A DNA stretch of 64,000 nt, taken from positions 3,162,001 through 3,226,000 of the forward strand of contig OZ251484.1 in assembly GCA_965242665.1 (NCBI GenBank), in the 5' to 3' direction. The stretch comes from VXLM01 sp965242665. Lineage in GTDB: Bacteria; Chloroflexota; Dehalococcoidia; Lucifugimonadales; VXLM01. The position numbers were made by a program, and so were the translations under genes. This document shows, piece after piece, positions 8,672-16,100 of this stretch. Positions within the stretch are counted from its first letter, which is position 1. Every line of letters starts with the position of its first letter. Below the pieces are notes generated by a model that worked only from the letters and a program-made list of their open reading frames with translations, made no database searches and was not told the DNA's origin.

Positions 8672-10351
8672 TCAATAGCTCCGCGCTTGCGGCTCCCACT
8701 GCGTGATCGTTACCGGGAGGTAGTCGACCGCAGCCTCGCCGTCCTCGGTTCGGGAGATTAGGATGTGCTTGAGCCAATGTTCGTCGTCTCGCTCCGGAAT
8801 GTCGGTTCTGGTGTGCGCGCCTCGGCTCTCCTTGCGTTCCATGGCCCCCAGGATGATCGCTTCCGCGCAGTCGAGCATGAAGCCCAACTCGAGCGTGAAG
8901 ATCAAATTCGTGTTGAAGGTGCGTCCCTTGTCGTGCACGATCACGTTGTCGTATCGCGCGCGCAGCTCCTTGAGCTTCTCGAAGGCCGTCCGCATCCCCT
9001 CCTCGTCGCGGAAGACCGCCAAGTGTTTGTTCATCGTTTCTCCCAGCTCCCGGCGAACTGCGCCGAACATCTCGCCGTCGCTGTTTCGGTTGAGTATCGC
9101 TTGGAGCCTGGCGAGGTCTGCGTTCGCGGCGCGGTCGTCGATATTGGCGTGTTGCTTGGACTTTGCGTACTCCACGGCGCGCTCGCCGGAACGCCGTCCG
9201 AAGACGAGGGTGTCGAGCAGCGAGTTGGCGCCGAGTCGATTCCCCCCATGCACGCTGACGCACGCGGTTTCCCCGGCCGCATACAAGCCGGGCACGTTCG
9301 TCATGCCGTCGATGTCGGTCTTGATTCCCCCCATCTGATAGTGCATCCCCGGACGTATGGGAACCGGCTCGTGCGCCATATCCGCGTTGGCGAAGTCGAT
9401 CCCCAGCTGGCGGATTTGGCTCAGCTTCTCGTCGATCAGCGCTTCGCCGAGGTGGCGCAAGTCGAGCAGAACGCATCCGTCGACTCCTCGCCCTGCATCG
9501 ATCTCAGTCTGCTCCGCTCGGGACACCACGTCCCGTGAGGCAAGTTCCATCATGTTTGGGGCGTACCGCTCCATGAAGCGCTCTCCGTCGGAATTGAGCA
9601 GGTACGCGCCTTCGCCGCGGGCCGCCTCCGACAACAGAGCCCCATTGGACTTCAAGGTGGTCGGGTGGTACTGAACCATTTCCATGTCCATGAGCGGCGC
9701 GCCGACTTGGTAGGCCAGGGCCATGCCGTCGCCAGTGCAGATCAAAGCGTTCGTGCTCGGCTCGAACACCCGCCCGAGCCCGCCGGCCGCGATGATGACC
9801 GCCTTCGCACGGATGACGTGAATGTCTCCCGTCTTCATCTCCATGACGACCGCGCCAACGCATTCATCGGCGTCCATGACGAGCGAAAGGACGAACCACT
9901 CCTCGTAGACGCGGACACCGAGCTTGAGTATCTGCTCGTGGAGAACATGCAGGAGCGCCTGCCCGGTAAAATCCGCGACGAAGAACGTTCGGGCTTGGCG
10001 CTGCCCGCCGAACGAACGGACTCCCAGCTTCCCTTCGTCGTCTCGATTGAAGATCACTCCCATGTGTTCCATCGAGATGACTTCCGCTCCCGCCTCCCGG
10101 CACATTACCTCGATGGCGTCTTGGTCTGCGAGGTAGTCGCTGCCCTTCACCGTGTCATAGGCGTGGTCTTCCCACGCGTCGCCTCGATCCGTTAGAGCTG
10201 CGTTGATGCCGCCTTGCGCAGCGTTCGAGTGGCTCCTCACCGGATAGACCTTGCTCACCACCGCCGCGTCCACGCCGTTTCTGCCGGCCGTGAAGGCCGC
10301 CCGCATCCCTGCCAGCCCTGCCCCAATCACCAGCACGTCATGTTCGTACAT
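8672..10351 (-). CDS. sdhA: succinate dehydrogenase/fumarate reductase flavoprotein subunit
   Basis: Oxidises succinate to fumarate using covalently bound FAD. It shows the GAGLAGMRAA dinucleotide motif at the N-terminus, the HSNAAQGG segment whose histidine normally carries FAD, the active-site region HPTTL, and GLYAAGETACVSVHGGNRLGANSLLD. At 559 residues it is a normal length. ATG 10351 is preferred over 10366 since GAGG lies 9 nt upstream and the promoter (10388-10416) would leave only about 15 nt of leader for the earlier ATG. First gene of the sdhA - small protein - sdhB - sdhE operon. Confidence 0.93.
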   Translation of the reverse strand: MYEHDVLVIGAGLAGMRAAFTAGRNGVDAAVVSKVYPVRSHSNAAQGGINAALTDRGDAWEDHAYDTVKGSDYLADQDAIEVMCREAGAEVISMEHMGVIFNRDDEGKLGVRSFGGQRQARTFFVADFTGQALLHVLHEQILKLGVRVYEEWFVLSLVMDADECVGAVVMEMKTGDIHVIRAKAVIIAAGGLGRVFEPSTNALICTGDGMALAYQVGAPLMDMEMVQYHPTTLKSNGALLSEAARGEGAYLLNSDGERFMERYAPNMMELASRDVVSRAEQTEIDAGRGVDGCVLLDLRHLGEALIDEKLSQIRQLGIDFANADMAHEPVPIRPGMHYQMGGIKTDIDGMTNVPGLYAAGETACVSVHGGNRLGANSLLDTLVFGRRSGERAVEYAKSKQHANIDDRAANADLARLQAILNRNSDGEMFGAVRRELGETMNKHLAVFRDEEGMRTAFEKLKELRARYDNVIVHDKGRTFNTNLIFTLELGFMLDCAEAIILGAMERKESRGAHTRTDIPERDDEHWLKHILISRTEDGEAAVDYLPVTITQWEPQARSY

Positions 10352-10387
10352 CCCCACGCGCCTCATTTCTCTGAAAGTCTTGTCAAG

Positions 10388-10416
10388 AATATAGCACAGA
10401 GAGGTCGGAGTGTCAG
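10388..10416 (-). promoter_or_regulatory. promoter of the sdh operon
   Basis: Minus strand CTGACA (10416-10411), 17-bp spacer, TATATT (10393-10388). Each box matches consensus at five of six positions and lies just upstream of sdhA. Confidence 0.55.
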
Positions 10417-10462
10417 GTATTATGGATGGGGAGGGAGAGTGTGCATTCCCACGCTCTGCCTT

Positions 10463-11509
10463 CTATTGTAGCGGCAAAGGTGGTTGCAGCCAGTTGGGAC
10501 GCGACGCCACCTCGATGCGCTCCACCCACTTGACCCACTCGAACCCCCGTTTGCCCGGCGCAACAAGGCGCACTGGGTATCCATGTCCGACGGACAAGAC
10601 GTCCCCTGCGACCTGCGTCGCCAGCAGGCACCGCCGCGCGTCCTCGACCGAGAACCGTCGGTAGTATCCTGTCGCCGAGATGAACGTCACGCTCCTTGCG
10701 CCCTGCATCACTCCGGCGTCATCGAGTATCTTGCCGACACGCACGCCGCGCCAAACCTGATCAGAGTACCAACCCCCGGTGCAGTCGATCGTCGCGGTCA
10801 TTTCGTCGGTCGGGGACAAGTCGGAGTAGTCCAACCTCATGCTGCGCTCGACGAGGCCGGAAACCGACAGCGTCCACGATTCCACGTCTGTTCTCGGTGG
10901 GGTGTCGTTCAACCAAGAGACGACAGGAAACTCTCCCGGGGTTCTCTCTGCTTGGTACGATCCAGTGAATCGGCGGTCCTTTCCGCTCAATCCCCCGACC
11001 CGCACGCCGAATTCTCCTGCACGCCAGAGAGCGAATCCTGCAATCGACAGAACGGCAAACCGGAGGAACGACCGTCGCTCGACCCAGAACGTCCACGGTA
11101 GGGAGAATGCGCTGGTGTACTTGATCGCGTGCCAGACCATGAGAGGGAAGAGCAGAGCGCCCAGGTATGCGTGCCAACTTACCCCGCTCCAATTCATCCC
11201 AATCGGCGGCCGGTAGTAGTAGGGGCCAACCGTCGACCAACCGAAGCCCAAACCCAGAGTTGCCGCCAACAAGACCATGAGCGCCACGGAAGCCGTCCGA
11301 GTGCTTGTCGCACGCTTGCGGTTGCGCAGAGAGAAGATGACGATGCCGACCTTCCAGAACAAGACGATCACGAGGCCGTATCCTGCAATCCGGTGGATGA
11401 GAATGAAGACCGCGCGGTCGGGAGAGCCGGACAAGAGCCCCCAAAACCCGCTTGCCAGCTCGACGGTCACGAACCCAAAGAGGAGGATGTTAGCCCATGA
11501 ATGCTTCAC
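10463..11509 (-). CDS. membrane-bound molybdopterin oxidoreductase (sulfite-oxidase fold) with cytochrome b561-like N-terminus
   Basis: The first 170 or so residues contain four or five hydrophobic helices with spaced histidines (HSWANILLFGF, HRIAGYG, SWHAYLGAL, WHAIKY), as in di-haem cytochrome b561-like domains. The rest resembles the sulfite oxidase/MsrP molybdopterin fold: the IDCTGGWYSD motif holds the cysteine that ligates molybdenum, followed by RRFSVEDA and HGYPVRLVAPGKRGFEWVKW. GTG 11509 is chosen over TTG 11542 because CGGAGG lies 9 nt upstream. It probably passes electrons between a periplasmic Mo site and quinones; the substrate is unknown. The single-chain fusion resembles an MsrPQ or SoeABC-type function in one protein. 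It stands alone. Confidence 0.75.
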   Translation of the reverse strand: MKHSWANILLFGFVTVELASGFWGLLSGSPDRAVFILIHRIAGYGLVIVLFWKVGIVIFSLRNRKRATSTRTASVALMVLLAATLGLGFGWSTVGPYYYRPPIGMNWSGVSWHAYLGALLFPLMVWHAIKYTSAFSLPWTFWVERRSFLRFAVLSIAGFALWRAGEFGVRVGGLSGKDRRFTGSYQAERTPGEFPVVSWLNDTPPRTDVESWTLSVSGLVERSMRLDYSDLSPTDEMTATIDCTGGWYSDQVWRGVRVGKILDDAGVMQGARSVTFISATGYYRRFSVEDARRCLLATQVAGDVLSVGHGYPVRLVAPGKRGFEWVKWVERIEVASRPNWLQPPLPLQ

Positions 11510-11639
11510 GTTCGTAATCCTCCGGATGTGCAACCCAGTCAAACCCGCCCATAATATCCCTCATACACCCGCCATGCCCGTGTACCTGCCCCGCCTTTCC
11601 CGATTTCAGAGACCTCTTTGAACAACTAAGCGGAGGGTT

Positions 11640-11809
11640 CCGTTTACTTTTGCGGCATATGTTCAAGTGGAAATACGTCAACTGGGTTTGGATCGCACGG
11701 TTAGCCATAGCCGCACTGGGCGGGCATCGTAGTGGCTGTACTGAATTCTTGCGGTGTGTTGCCATAACCGTAGATGTGTATAAGATTACCATGCCGCAAA
11801 AGTAAACGG
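11640..11809. mobile_element. 170-bp MITE-like element with 19-bp perfect terminal inverted repeats
   Basis: The 19 bp at 11640-11658 (CCGTTTACTTTTGCGGCAT) recur as an exact inverse complement at 11791-11809. Inside, a second weaker inverted pair (CGGTTAgCCATA near 11699 and CCATAACCG near 11763) would let the whole unit fold. No coding frame of note lies within. The local AT content is higher than in the flanking genes. No clear target-site duplication is visible, so it may instead be a structured RNA or an old insertion. It fills most of the 11510-11885 gap. Confidence 0.5.
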
Positions 11810-11823
11810 TAAGGTAAACCGGC

Positions 11824-11871
11824 TTGCGTTTTGTAATAGAGTGGGATATAGTATAGTCACGTTTGTGACTA
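11824..11871 (+). promoter_or_regulatory. vapBC promoter with palindromic operator
   Basis: TTGCGT (11824-11829), 17-bp spacer, TATAGT (11847-11852), directly followed by a perfect inverted repeat TAGTCAC-gttt-GTGACTA (11854-11871) over the expected start site. This is the classical layout for autorepression by an antitoxin-toxin complex. Confidence 0.7.
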
Positions 11872-11885
11872 CATGGAGGTTTCAG

Positions 11886-12149
11886 ATGAACGAGGTTGGA
11901 ATACGAGAACTGAAAACTCAAGCTAGCGACATAATCCGGCGTGTCCGCGATACGAACGAGGCGGTCGTTGTGACGTACCGTGGAAAGGCTGTTGCCAGGA
12001 TCGAGCCGCTAGAAGATCCTGAAACAACAAGATACCGAGCGAGAGAGGTGCTTGCCCAAATGGACAGGATCGCAGAGGAAGTGACTCAGTACTGGCCCAG
12101 TGGAGTCTCGGCTGTGGACACCGTCGCAGAGGATCGACGAGACCTGTAG
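11886..12149 (+). CDS. vapB: Phd/YefM-type antitoxin
   Basis: An 87-residue protein beginning MNEVGIRELKTQASDIIRRV, the N-terminal DNA-binding pattern of the Phd/YefM antitoxin family, with VVVTYRGKAVARIEPL completing the domain. The acidic C-terminal half would wrap the toxin. ATG 11886 is preferred over ATG 11841, because GGAGG sits at 11875-11879 and 11841 lies inside the promoter. Its stop abuts the toxin ATG. It probably represses its own promoter through the palindrome at 11854-11871. Confidence 0.85.
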   Translation: MNEVGIRELKTQASDIIRRVRDTNEAVVVTYRGKAVARIEPLEDPETTRYRAREVLAQMDRIAEEVTQYWPSGVSAVDTVAEDRRDL

Positions 12150-12563
12150 ATGTACGTTGTTGACGCGAGCGTTTGGGTAAGCTACTTCATCAAGTCCGAG
12201 GCGACCTACTTGGCGAGCCGTGATTGGGTCACCCGCCAAATGGATGTCGGCATTCCAATTTTGGGGCCAAGCATTGTATTGACGGAGATCGCTGGGGCCG
12301 TCTCTCGGCGCACACAACGTGAAGAGCTAGGCCGGATGTCTTCCACTCTCGTTAGTCGTCTACCCGGCTTTCGAATGGTCCCTATTGACCAAGAACTGAC
12401 CGATATTAGTGTTTCCGTCGCGTCTGGTATGCGACTTAAGGGCGCGGATGCAGTATACGTCGCCTTGGCGTCGTTGGTCGGTGCCCCGCTCGTCAGCTGG
12501 GACAAAGAGCAAATCGAAAGAGGAGCGCGGATCGTCTCTACTCAAACACCGGAGGTGAACTAA
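12150..12563 (+). CDS. vapC: PIN-domain ribonuclease toxin
   Basis: A 137-residue PIN-domain protein. The acidic metal-binding residues expected for the fold are present: D5 in YVVDASVWV, an E in LTEIAGA, D in KGADAVYVALA, and D in VSWDKEQ. It starts directly at the codon after the antitoxin stop. VapC toxins cleave tRNA or rRNA when freed from the antitoxin; the target here is unknown. It converges on coxE with a 6-bp gap, so transcripts from both sides may overlap. Confidence 0.88.
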   Translation: MYVVDASVWVSYFIKSEATYLASRDWVTRQMDVGIPILGPSIVLTEIAGAVSRRTQREELGRMSSTLVSRLPGFRMVPIDQELTDISVSVASGMRLKGADAVYVALASLVGAPLVSWDKEQIERGARIVSTQTPEVN

Positions 12564-12569
12564 TCCCTC

Positions 12570-13883
12570 TCAACCATCGCGCCCCCACATCGGGTGCCGA
12601 AACGTCGGGTTGGAGAATCGGTGTTTCGATGGCCTCCGGCTCTGCTCCTTGGTAGGTTCCTCCCTCTTCTCCTCGATCGATATGCCCTGCTGCAACCGGA
12701 CTCGGCGGTTGTCTGGCAGGGTGTTCAAGTGCAGCGCTAGGTCTTCCAAGCTCGCGAGGTTGTGGACGGGCAGTAGATCGTCGATGTAGGGGAGCGCAGC
12801 CTGCATCCCTCTCGTCAGCGGCTCATAGCCTTCTGCTCCTGCAAGGGGATTGAGCCATATCAGGCGGTGACTGCTGCGCTGGAGACGTGCCATCTCGGCC
12901 CCGAACATATCAGGTTCACCCCTATCCCAGCCGTCTGATACGATCAGCACGATAGATCCCCAACCGAGCACTCGCCGAGCCCACCGGTAGTTGAATACCT
13001 TCAAGGCGTCGCCAATGCGTGTTCCTCCCGCCCAGTCTTGCACCGCCTTCGACACCTCTCCGATGGCGCGGTTGATGTCTCGGTGGCCAAGTTGCCCAGT
13101 CACACGAGTCAACCGTGTGGCGAATAGAAATGCCTCCACACGGTTATCCAACCCCCCGTATAGGCTGTGGATGAACTGCAACAGCATTCTCGTATACCTC
13201 TCCATGGATCCACTCACGTCGCAGATCAGCACCAATCGCCGCGGTGTGGCCTTCTTCTGACGCCTTGGCAGTTCCACCACCTCGCCCCCAAATCGTATAT
13301 TCCTTCTCATTGCCTTTCGCATATCGAGGCTGCGGCCGTTCCCTTGTCTCCAACGACGCGTGCGGCGCAGACCGAGATCCCATCTCAACTCGTCGAGCAT
13401 GGCCACTGCCTGGTCCAACTCCTCCGCAGTATAGTCCGCAAAACTCTTCTTTCGTAGCACTTCCCGTGCGCTGAATGTACGGGTCAGCTCGACCCGGTTG
13501 ATATCTTCGCCTGAATCGCCATTTCCTTCCCTCTGACCGTCTGACGACTTGCCGGGCTGTGGTGGTCCAACCTGGGGCTGTCGAAACCTGCGCTGTTCGC
13601 CCATCGATCGCAGATCCATCGAGGTCTTCGGGTTCTTCGGCTGCCTCCAAAACACGTCGAACGCCTCTTCGAACAGAGCCAGGTCGTCTTTGCGGTGGAC
13701 GAGTAGGGTACAGAGTGCTGCCCGGAAGTCTCTTCTTCTAGAGAGCCCAATATCGTCGATGACCATGACCGCGTCGAGCATCCGCCCAACGTGAACGTCT
13801 AGCCCCAACCGTCGGAGCATCCGCCCAAACAGCAAGAGGTTATGGAGGAAGTGTCCACCCGGCGCGTCAGCCACGCCTGCCAC
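12570..13883 (-). CDS. coxE: von Willebrand A domain protein, CoxE-like
   Basis: A 437-residue protein with a MIDAS-type motif DVSGSM (about residue 224) and further vWA features (FATRLTRVT, GGTRIGDAL, VLIVSDGWDRGEPD). It pairs with the MoxR ATPase just upstream, which it overlaps by 17 bp. In molybdenum CO dehydrogenase clusters CoxD and CoxE act together to mature the copper-sulfur-molybdenum site of CoxL, so the same role in maturing this enzyme is the best inference. GTG start 13883; GTG 13874 is an alternative. The charged tail after residue 400 looks disordered. Confidence 0.82.
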   Translation of the reverse strand: MAGVADAPGGHFLHNLLLFGRMLRRLGLDVHVGRMLDAVMVIDDIGLSRRRDFRAALCTLLVHRKDDLALFEEAFDVFWRQPKNPKTSMDLRSMGEQRRFRQPQVGPPQPGKSSDGQREGNGDSGEDINRVELTRTFSAREVLRKKSFADYTAEELDQAVAMLDELRWDLGLRRTRRWRQGNGRSLDMRKAMRRNIRFGGEVVELPRRQKKATPRRLVLICDVSGSMERYTRMLLQFIHSLYGGLDNRVEAFLFATRLTRVTGQLGHRDINRAIGEVSKAVQDWAGGTRIGDALKVFNYRWARRVLGWGSIVLIVSDGWDRGEPDMFGAEMARLQRSSHRLIWLNPLAGAEGYEPLTRGMQAALPYIDDLLPVHNLASLEDLALHLNTLPDNRRVRLQQGISIEEKREEPTKEQSRRPSKHRFSNPTFRHPMWGRDG

Positions 13884-14838
13884 CGCGGCGCGCGCCTCGG
13901 TTCATAGCGCGATTTAGAAGCGCGCGTGCAGGCTCGCCGCGCACAGCCTGCACGTCCTCTCGGTACTTGAGCATGATGCCAAGTGTCTCGTCGATCACCG
14001 ATGGGTCGAGCTCCGTTTGGTCCAGTCCCACTAGGGCGGCCGTCCAGTCGAGGGTTTCTGCCACGCCCGGCGCTTTGTAGAGCTCGGATGAGCGGAGTTC
14101 TTGCACGAACGCCGTCACTTGATCCGCCAGCTTCTTTGATGCGTCTGGAACCTTGCTAGTGACGATCTGCACCTCTTTTTGGAAGTCTGGATAATCGATC
14201 CAGTAGTACAGACAGCGCCGTTTGAGCGCGTCGTGAATCTCACGCGTGCGGTTTGACGTGATGACCACGAATGGGGGATCCTCCGCACGGAACGTGCCGA
14301 GCTCTGGAATGCTTATCTGGAAGTCGGAGAGCATCTCGAGGAGAAATCCCTCGAACTCATCGTCTGCCCGGTCGAGCTCGTCGATGAGCAACACCGGAGG
14401 CCGCCCGCTGCTGGACTCTATTGCTTGGAGTAGGGGGCGCTTTATCAGGAACGCCTCGCTAAACAGATCCTTCGCAGCCTTGTCTCTATCCAGTTGATCC
14501 GAGGCCTCGAGAAGTCGAATCTCCAGTAGTTGACGGGAGTAGTTCCACTCATACACTGCCTGGTTTACGTCCAGACCTTCGTAGCACTGCAGGCGTATCA
14601 GATGGGTATTGAGAGCCGTCGCCAGCACCTTTGCGACCTCGGTCTTGCCGACGCCGGCCTCACCTTCCAGAAAGAGGGGACGTCGGAGCTTCAACGCCAA
14701 GTAGATGGATATCGCCAGTCCACGGTCTGCGACATATAGGTTGTCTTGCAGCGCCTTTTGGAGGTCGTCGATTGATGTAGGTATAGGGGAGGCGGGAGAT
14801 CGCTTTGAATCAGGTTCCTGCGGTGTATTACTGCTCAT
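13867..14838 (-). CDS. coxD: MoxR-family AAA+ ATPase, CoxD-like
   Basis: A 323-residue AAA+ ATPase with Walker A GEAGVGKTEVAK, Walker B LLIDELDRAD, sensor VVITSNRTRE and arginine finger region ALKRRCLYYWIDYP. ATG 14838 is used since AAAGGAAG precedes it, rather than the upstream in-frame start at 14889. It acts as a chaperone for metallo-enzymes with its vWA partner, here the downstream coxE. It follows coxM after a 390-bp gap, so it may have its own promoter. Confidence 0.88.
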   Translation of the reverse strand: MSSNTPQEPDSKRSPASPIPTSIDDLQKALQDNLYVADRGLAISIYLALKLRRPLFLEGEAGVGKTEVAKVLATALNTHLIRLQCYEGLDVNQAVYEWNYSRQLLEIRLLEASDQLDRDKAAKDLFSEAFLIKRPLLQAIESSSGRPPVLLIDELDRADDEFEGFLLEMLSDFQISIPELGTFRAEDPPFVVITSNRTREIHDALKRRCLYYWIDYPDFQKEVQIVTSKVPDASKKLADQVTAFVQELRSSELYKAPGVAETLDWTAALVGLDQTELDPSVIDETLGIMLKYREDVQAVRGEPARALLNRAMNRGARRGGRRG

Positions 14839-15230
14839 TCGTCTTCCTTTGGTCTGAACTGTGTTTCGACTCGTAGGCCCCTCGCCCAACGCGCCGAAAG
14901 TGCGGAGGTTGTGCAGCGTGAACGCTCACGCAACACCTGCTTGTGACGTAGGCGCGAATACTTCCTTCGTTCGAGTACGACAGGGACCGGACGACTTCCA
15001 TGCGGAAGAACGTCCAATCAAGCCGTGCTTCGCACAGATGCTGGGCGGGCGCGAGGATACGTTCATGAATACCTACTCCACGTTTCTCTACCCCCGAGTT
15101 GGGAGGGTGTCCTGAGAGACTAGACGGTCCGAGATTCTTCGATGCATAACCTCAGCGCGAACGAGCGCGCTACTTGAGCGGCCCCGTTCGCGCTGGGTTG
15201 CTCTGCGTGGACGAGTTTCTTCCGAACAGA
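14839..15230. other. non-coding gap between coxM and coxD
   Basis: No convincing gene in either strand. A 9-bp perfect inverted repeat (AGCGCGAAC 15154-15162, GTTCGCGCT 15186-15194) could form a hairpin just after coxM, without a following T-run. I see nothing else. Confidence 0.5.
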
Positions 15231-16097
15231 TCAGCCAGCTCGCTTCACTGCACACGCCAGAGCGCGGCGCACGTACACCACAGCCATCGCGCATCGGTAG
15301 TCGGCCGATGCGAAGATGTCGCTCAACACGTCGCCTCCGATGTCCCCGCGTATCCCTTGCGCGGCTTCATCGAGAGCGGCCTCTGTCGGTTCATTGCCCA
15401 CCAATCTGTCGACAACCGAACTGCCAACGGTCGGTGACGACTCGATGCCGCCTACAGCCACGCTGGCTGCGGATACCTTGCCGCCGCTTACGGTGACCAG
15501 AGCCGCGGCGCCTACCACCGCGTACCTGGATGCGGGGTGTTCGAACTTGGTGTACGCCGTTCCCTGGTTCGGCTTCTTCGTACCAACCTCGATGCTCGTG
15601 ATGATCTCGTCCGATGCGAGGTTGTTTTGCATCAGCCCCTCGATGAAGCCGCTGATGTACTCGCTCCTCGTGCCGCTTGTACCAGTGATGTCGATGCGGG
15701 CGTCGAGAGCCGTCAGTACCGTCGGCAAGTCAGAGGCCGGATCCGAGTGCGCGATGTTCCCGCCAATCGTGCCGCGGTTGCGGACCGTCGGATCCCCAAT
15801 CATACCTGCAGCCTCTGCCAAGATGGGACAGTTGGCTTTGACGATGTCCGATGAGGCGACCTCCGAATGCGTCGTCAGAGCCCCGATCTTGATTGTCTCG
15901 CCTGCATGAGTGATCCCGCCGAGACCGGCGATCCGCCCGATGTCTATCAGAGCGGCGGGGGACGACAGGCGGAGCTTCATCAATGGGATGAGGCTATGGC
16001 CGCCCGCCAGCACCTTTGCGTCTTCATGCCGGGCGAGGAGCGATACCGCCTCGTCTACCGAGCTGGCTCGATGGTATTCGGTCTGTGTCGCATACAT
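15231..16097 (-). CDS. coxM: molybdenum hydroxylase FAD subunit (CO-dehydrogenase medium subunit-like)
   Basis: A 288-residue FAD-binding subunit. Both flavin motifs of the xanthine oxidase/CoxM family are present: AGGHSLIP (residues 31-38) and TIGGNIAHSDPASD (about 110-123). A C-terminal CO-dehydrogenase flavoprotein domain follows. It takes electrons from the CoxS clusters and passes them on. GGAGGG precedes the ATG, 3 bp after the coxL stop. Confidence 0.9.
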   Translation of the reverse strand: MYATQTEYHRASSVDEAVSLLARHEDAKVLAGGHSLIPLMKLRLSSPAALIDIGRIAGLGGITHAGETIKIGALTTHSEVASSDIVKANCPILAEAAGMIGDPTVRNRGTIGGNIAHSDPASDLPTVLTALDARIDITGTSGTRSEYISGFIEGLMQNNLASDEIITSIEVGTKKPNQGTAYTKFEHPASRYAVVGAAALVTVSGGKVSAASVAVGGIESSPTVGSSVVDRLVGNEPTEAALDEAAQGIRGDIGGDVLSDIFASADYRCAMAVVYVRRALACAVKRAG

Positions 16098-16100
16098 GGC

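Noticed and set aside
8464..8706. 80-residue hydrophobic plus-strand frame in the sdhA-sdhB gap (possible membrane anchor)
   Set aside because: It is antisense to the operon and to the 47-aa frame; its hydrophobic look comes from reading the opposite strand.
14861..15115. 84-residue plus-strand frame in the coxM-coxD gap
   Set aside because: No ribosome-binding site, no recognisable domain, and opposite to the flanking operon; treated as non-coding.
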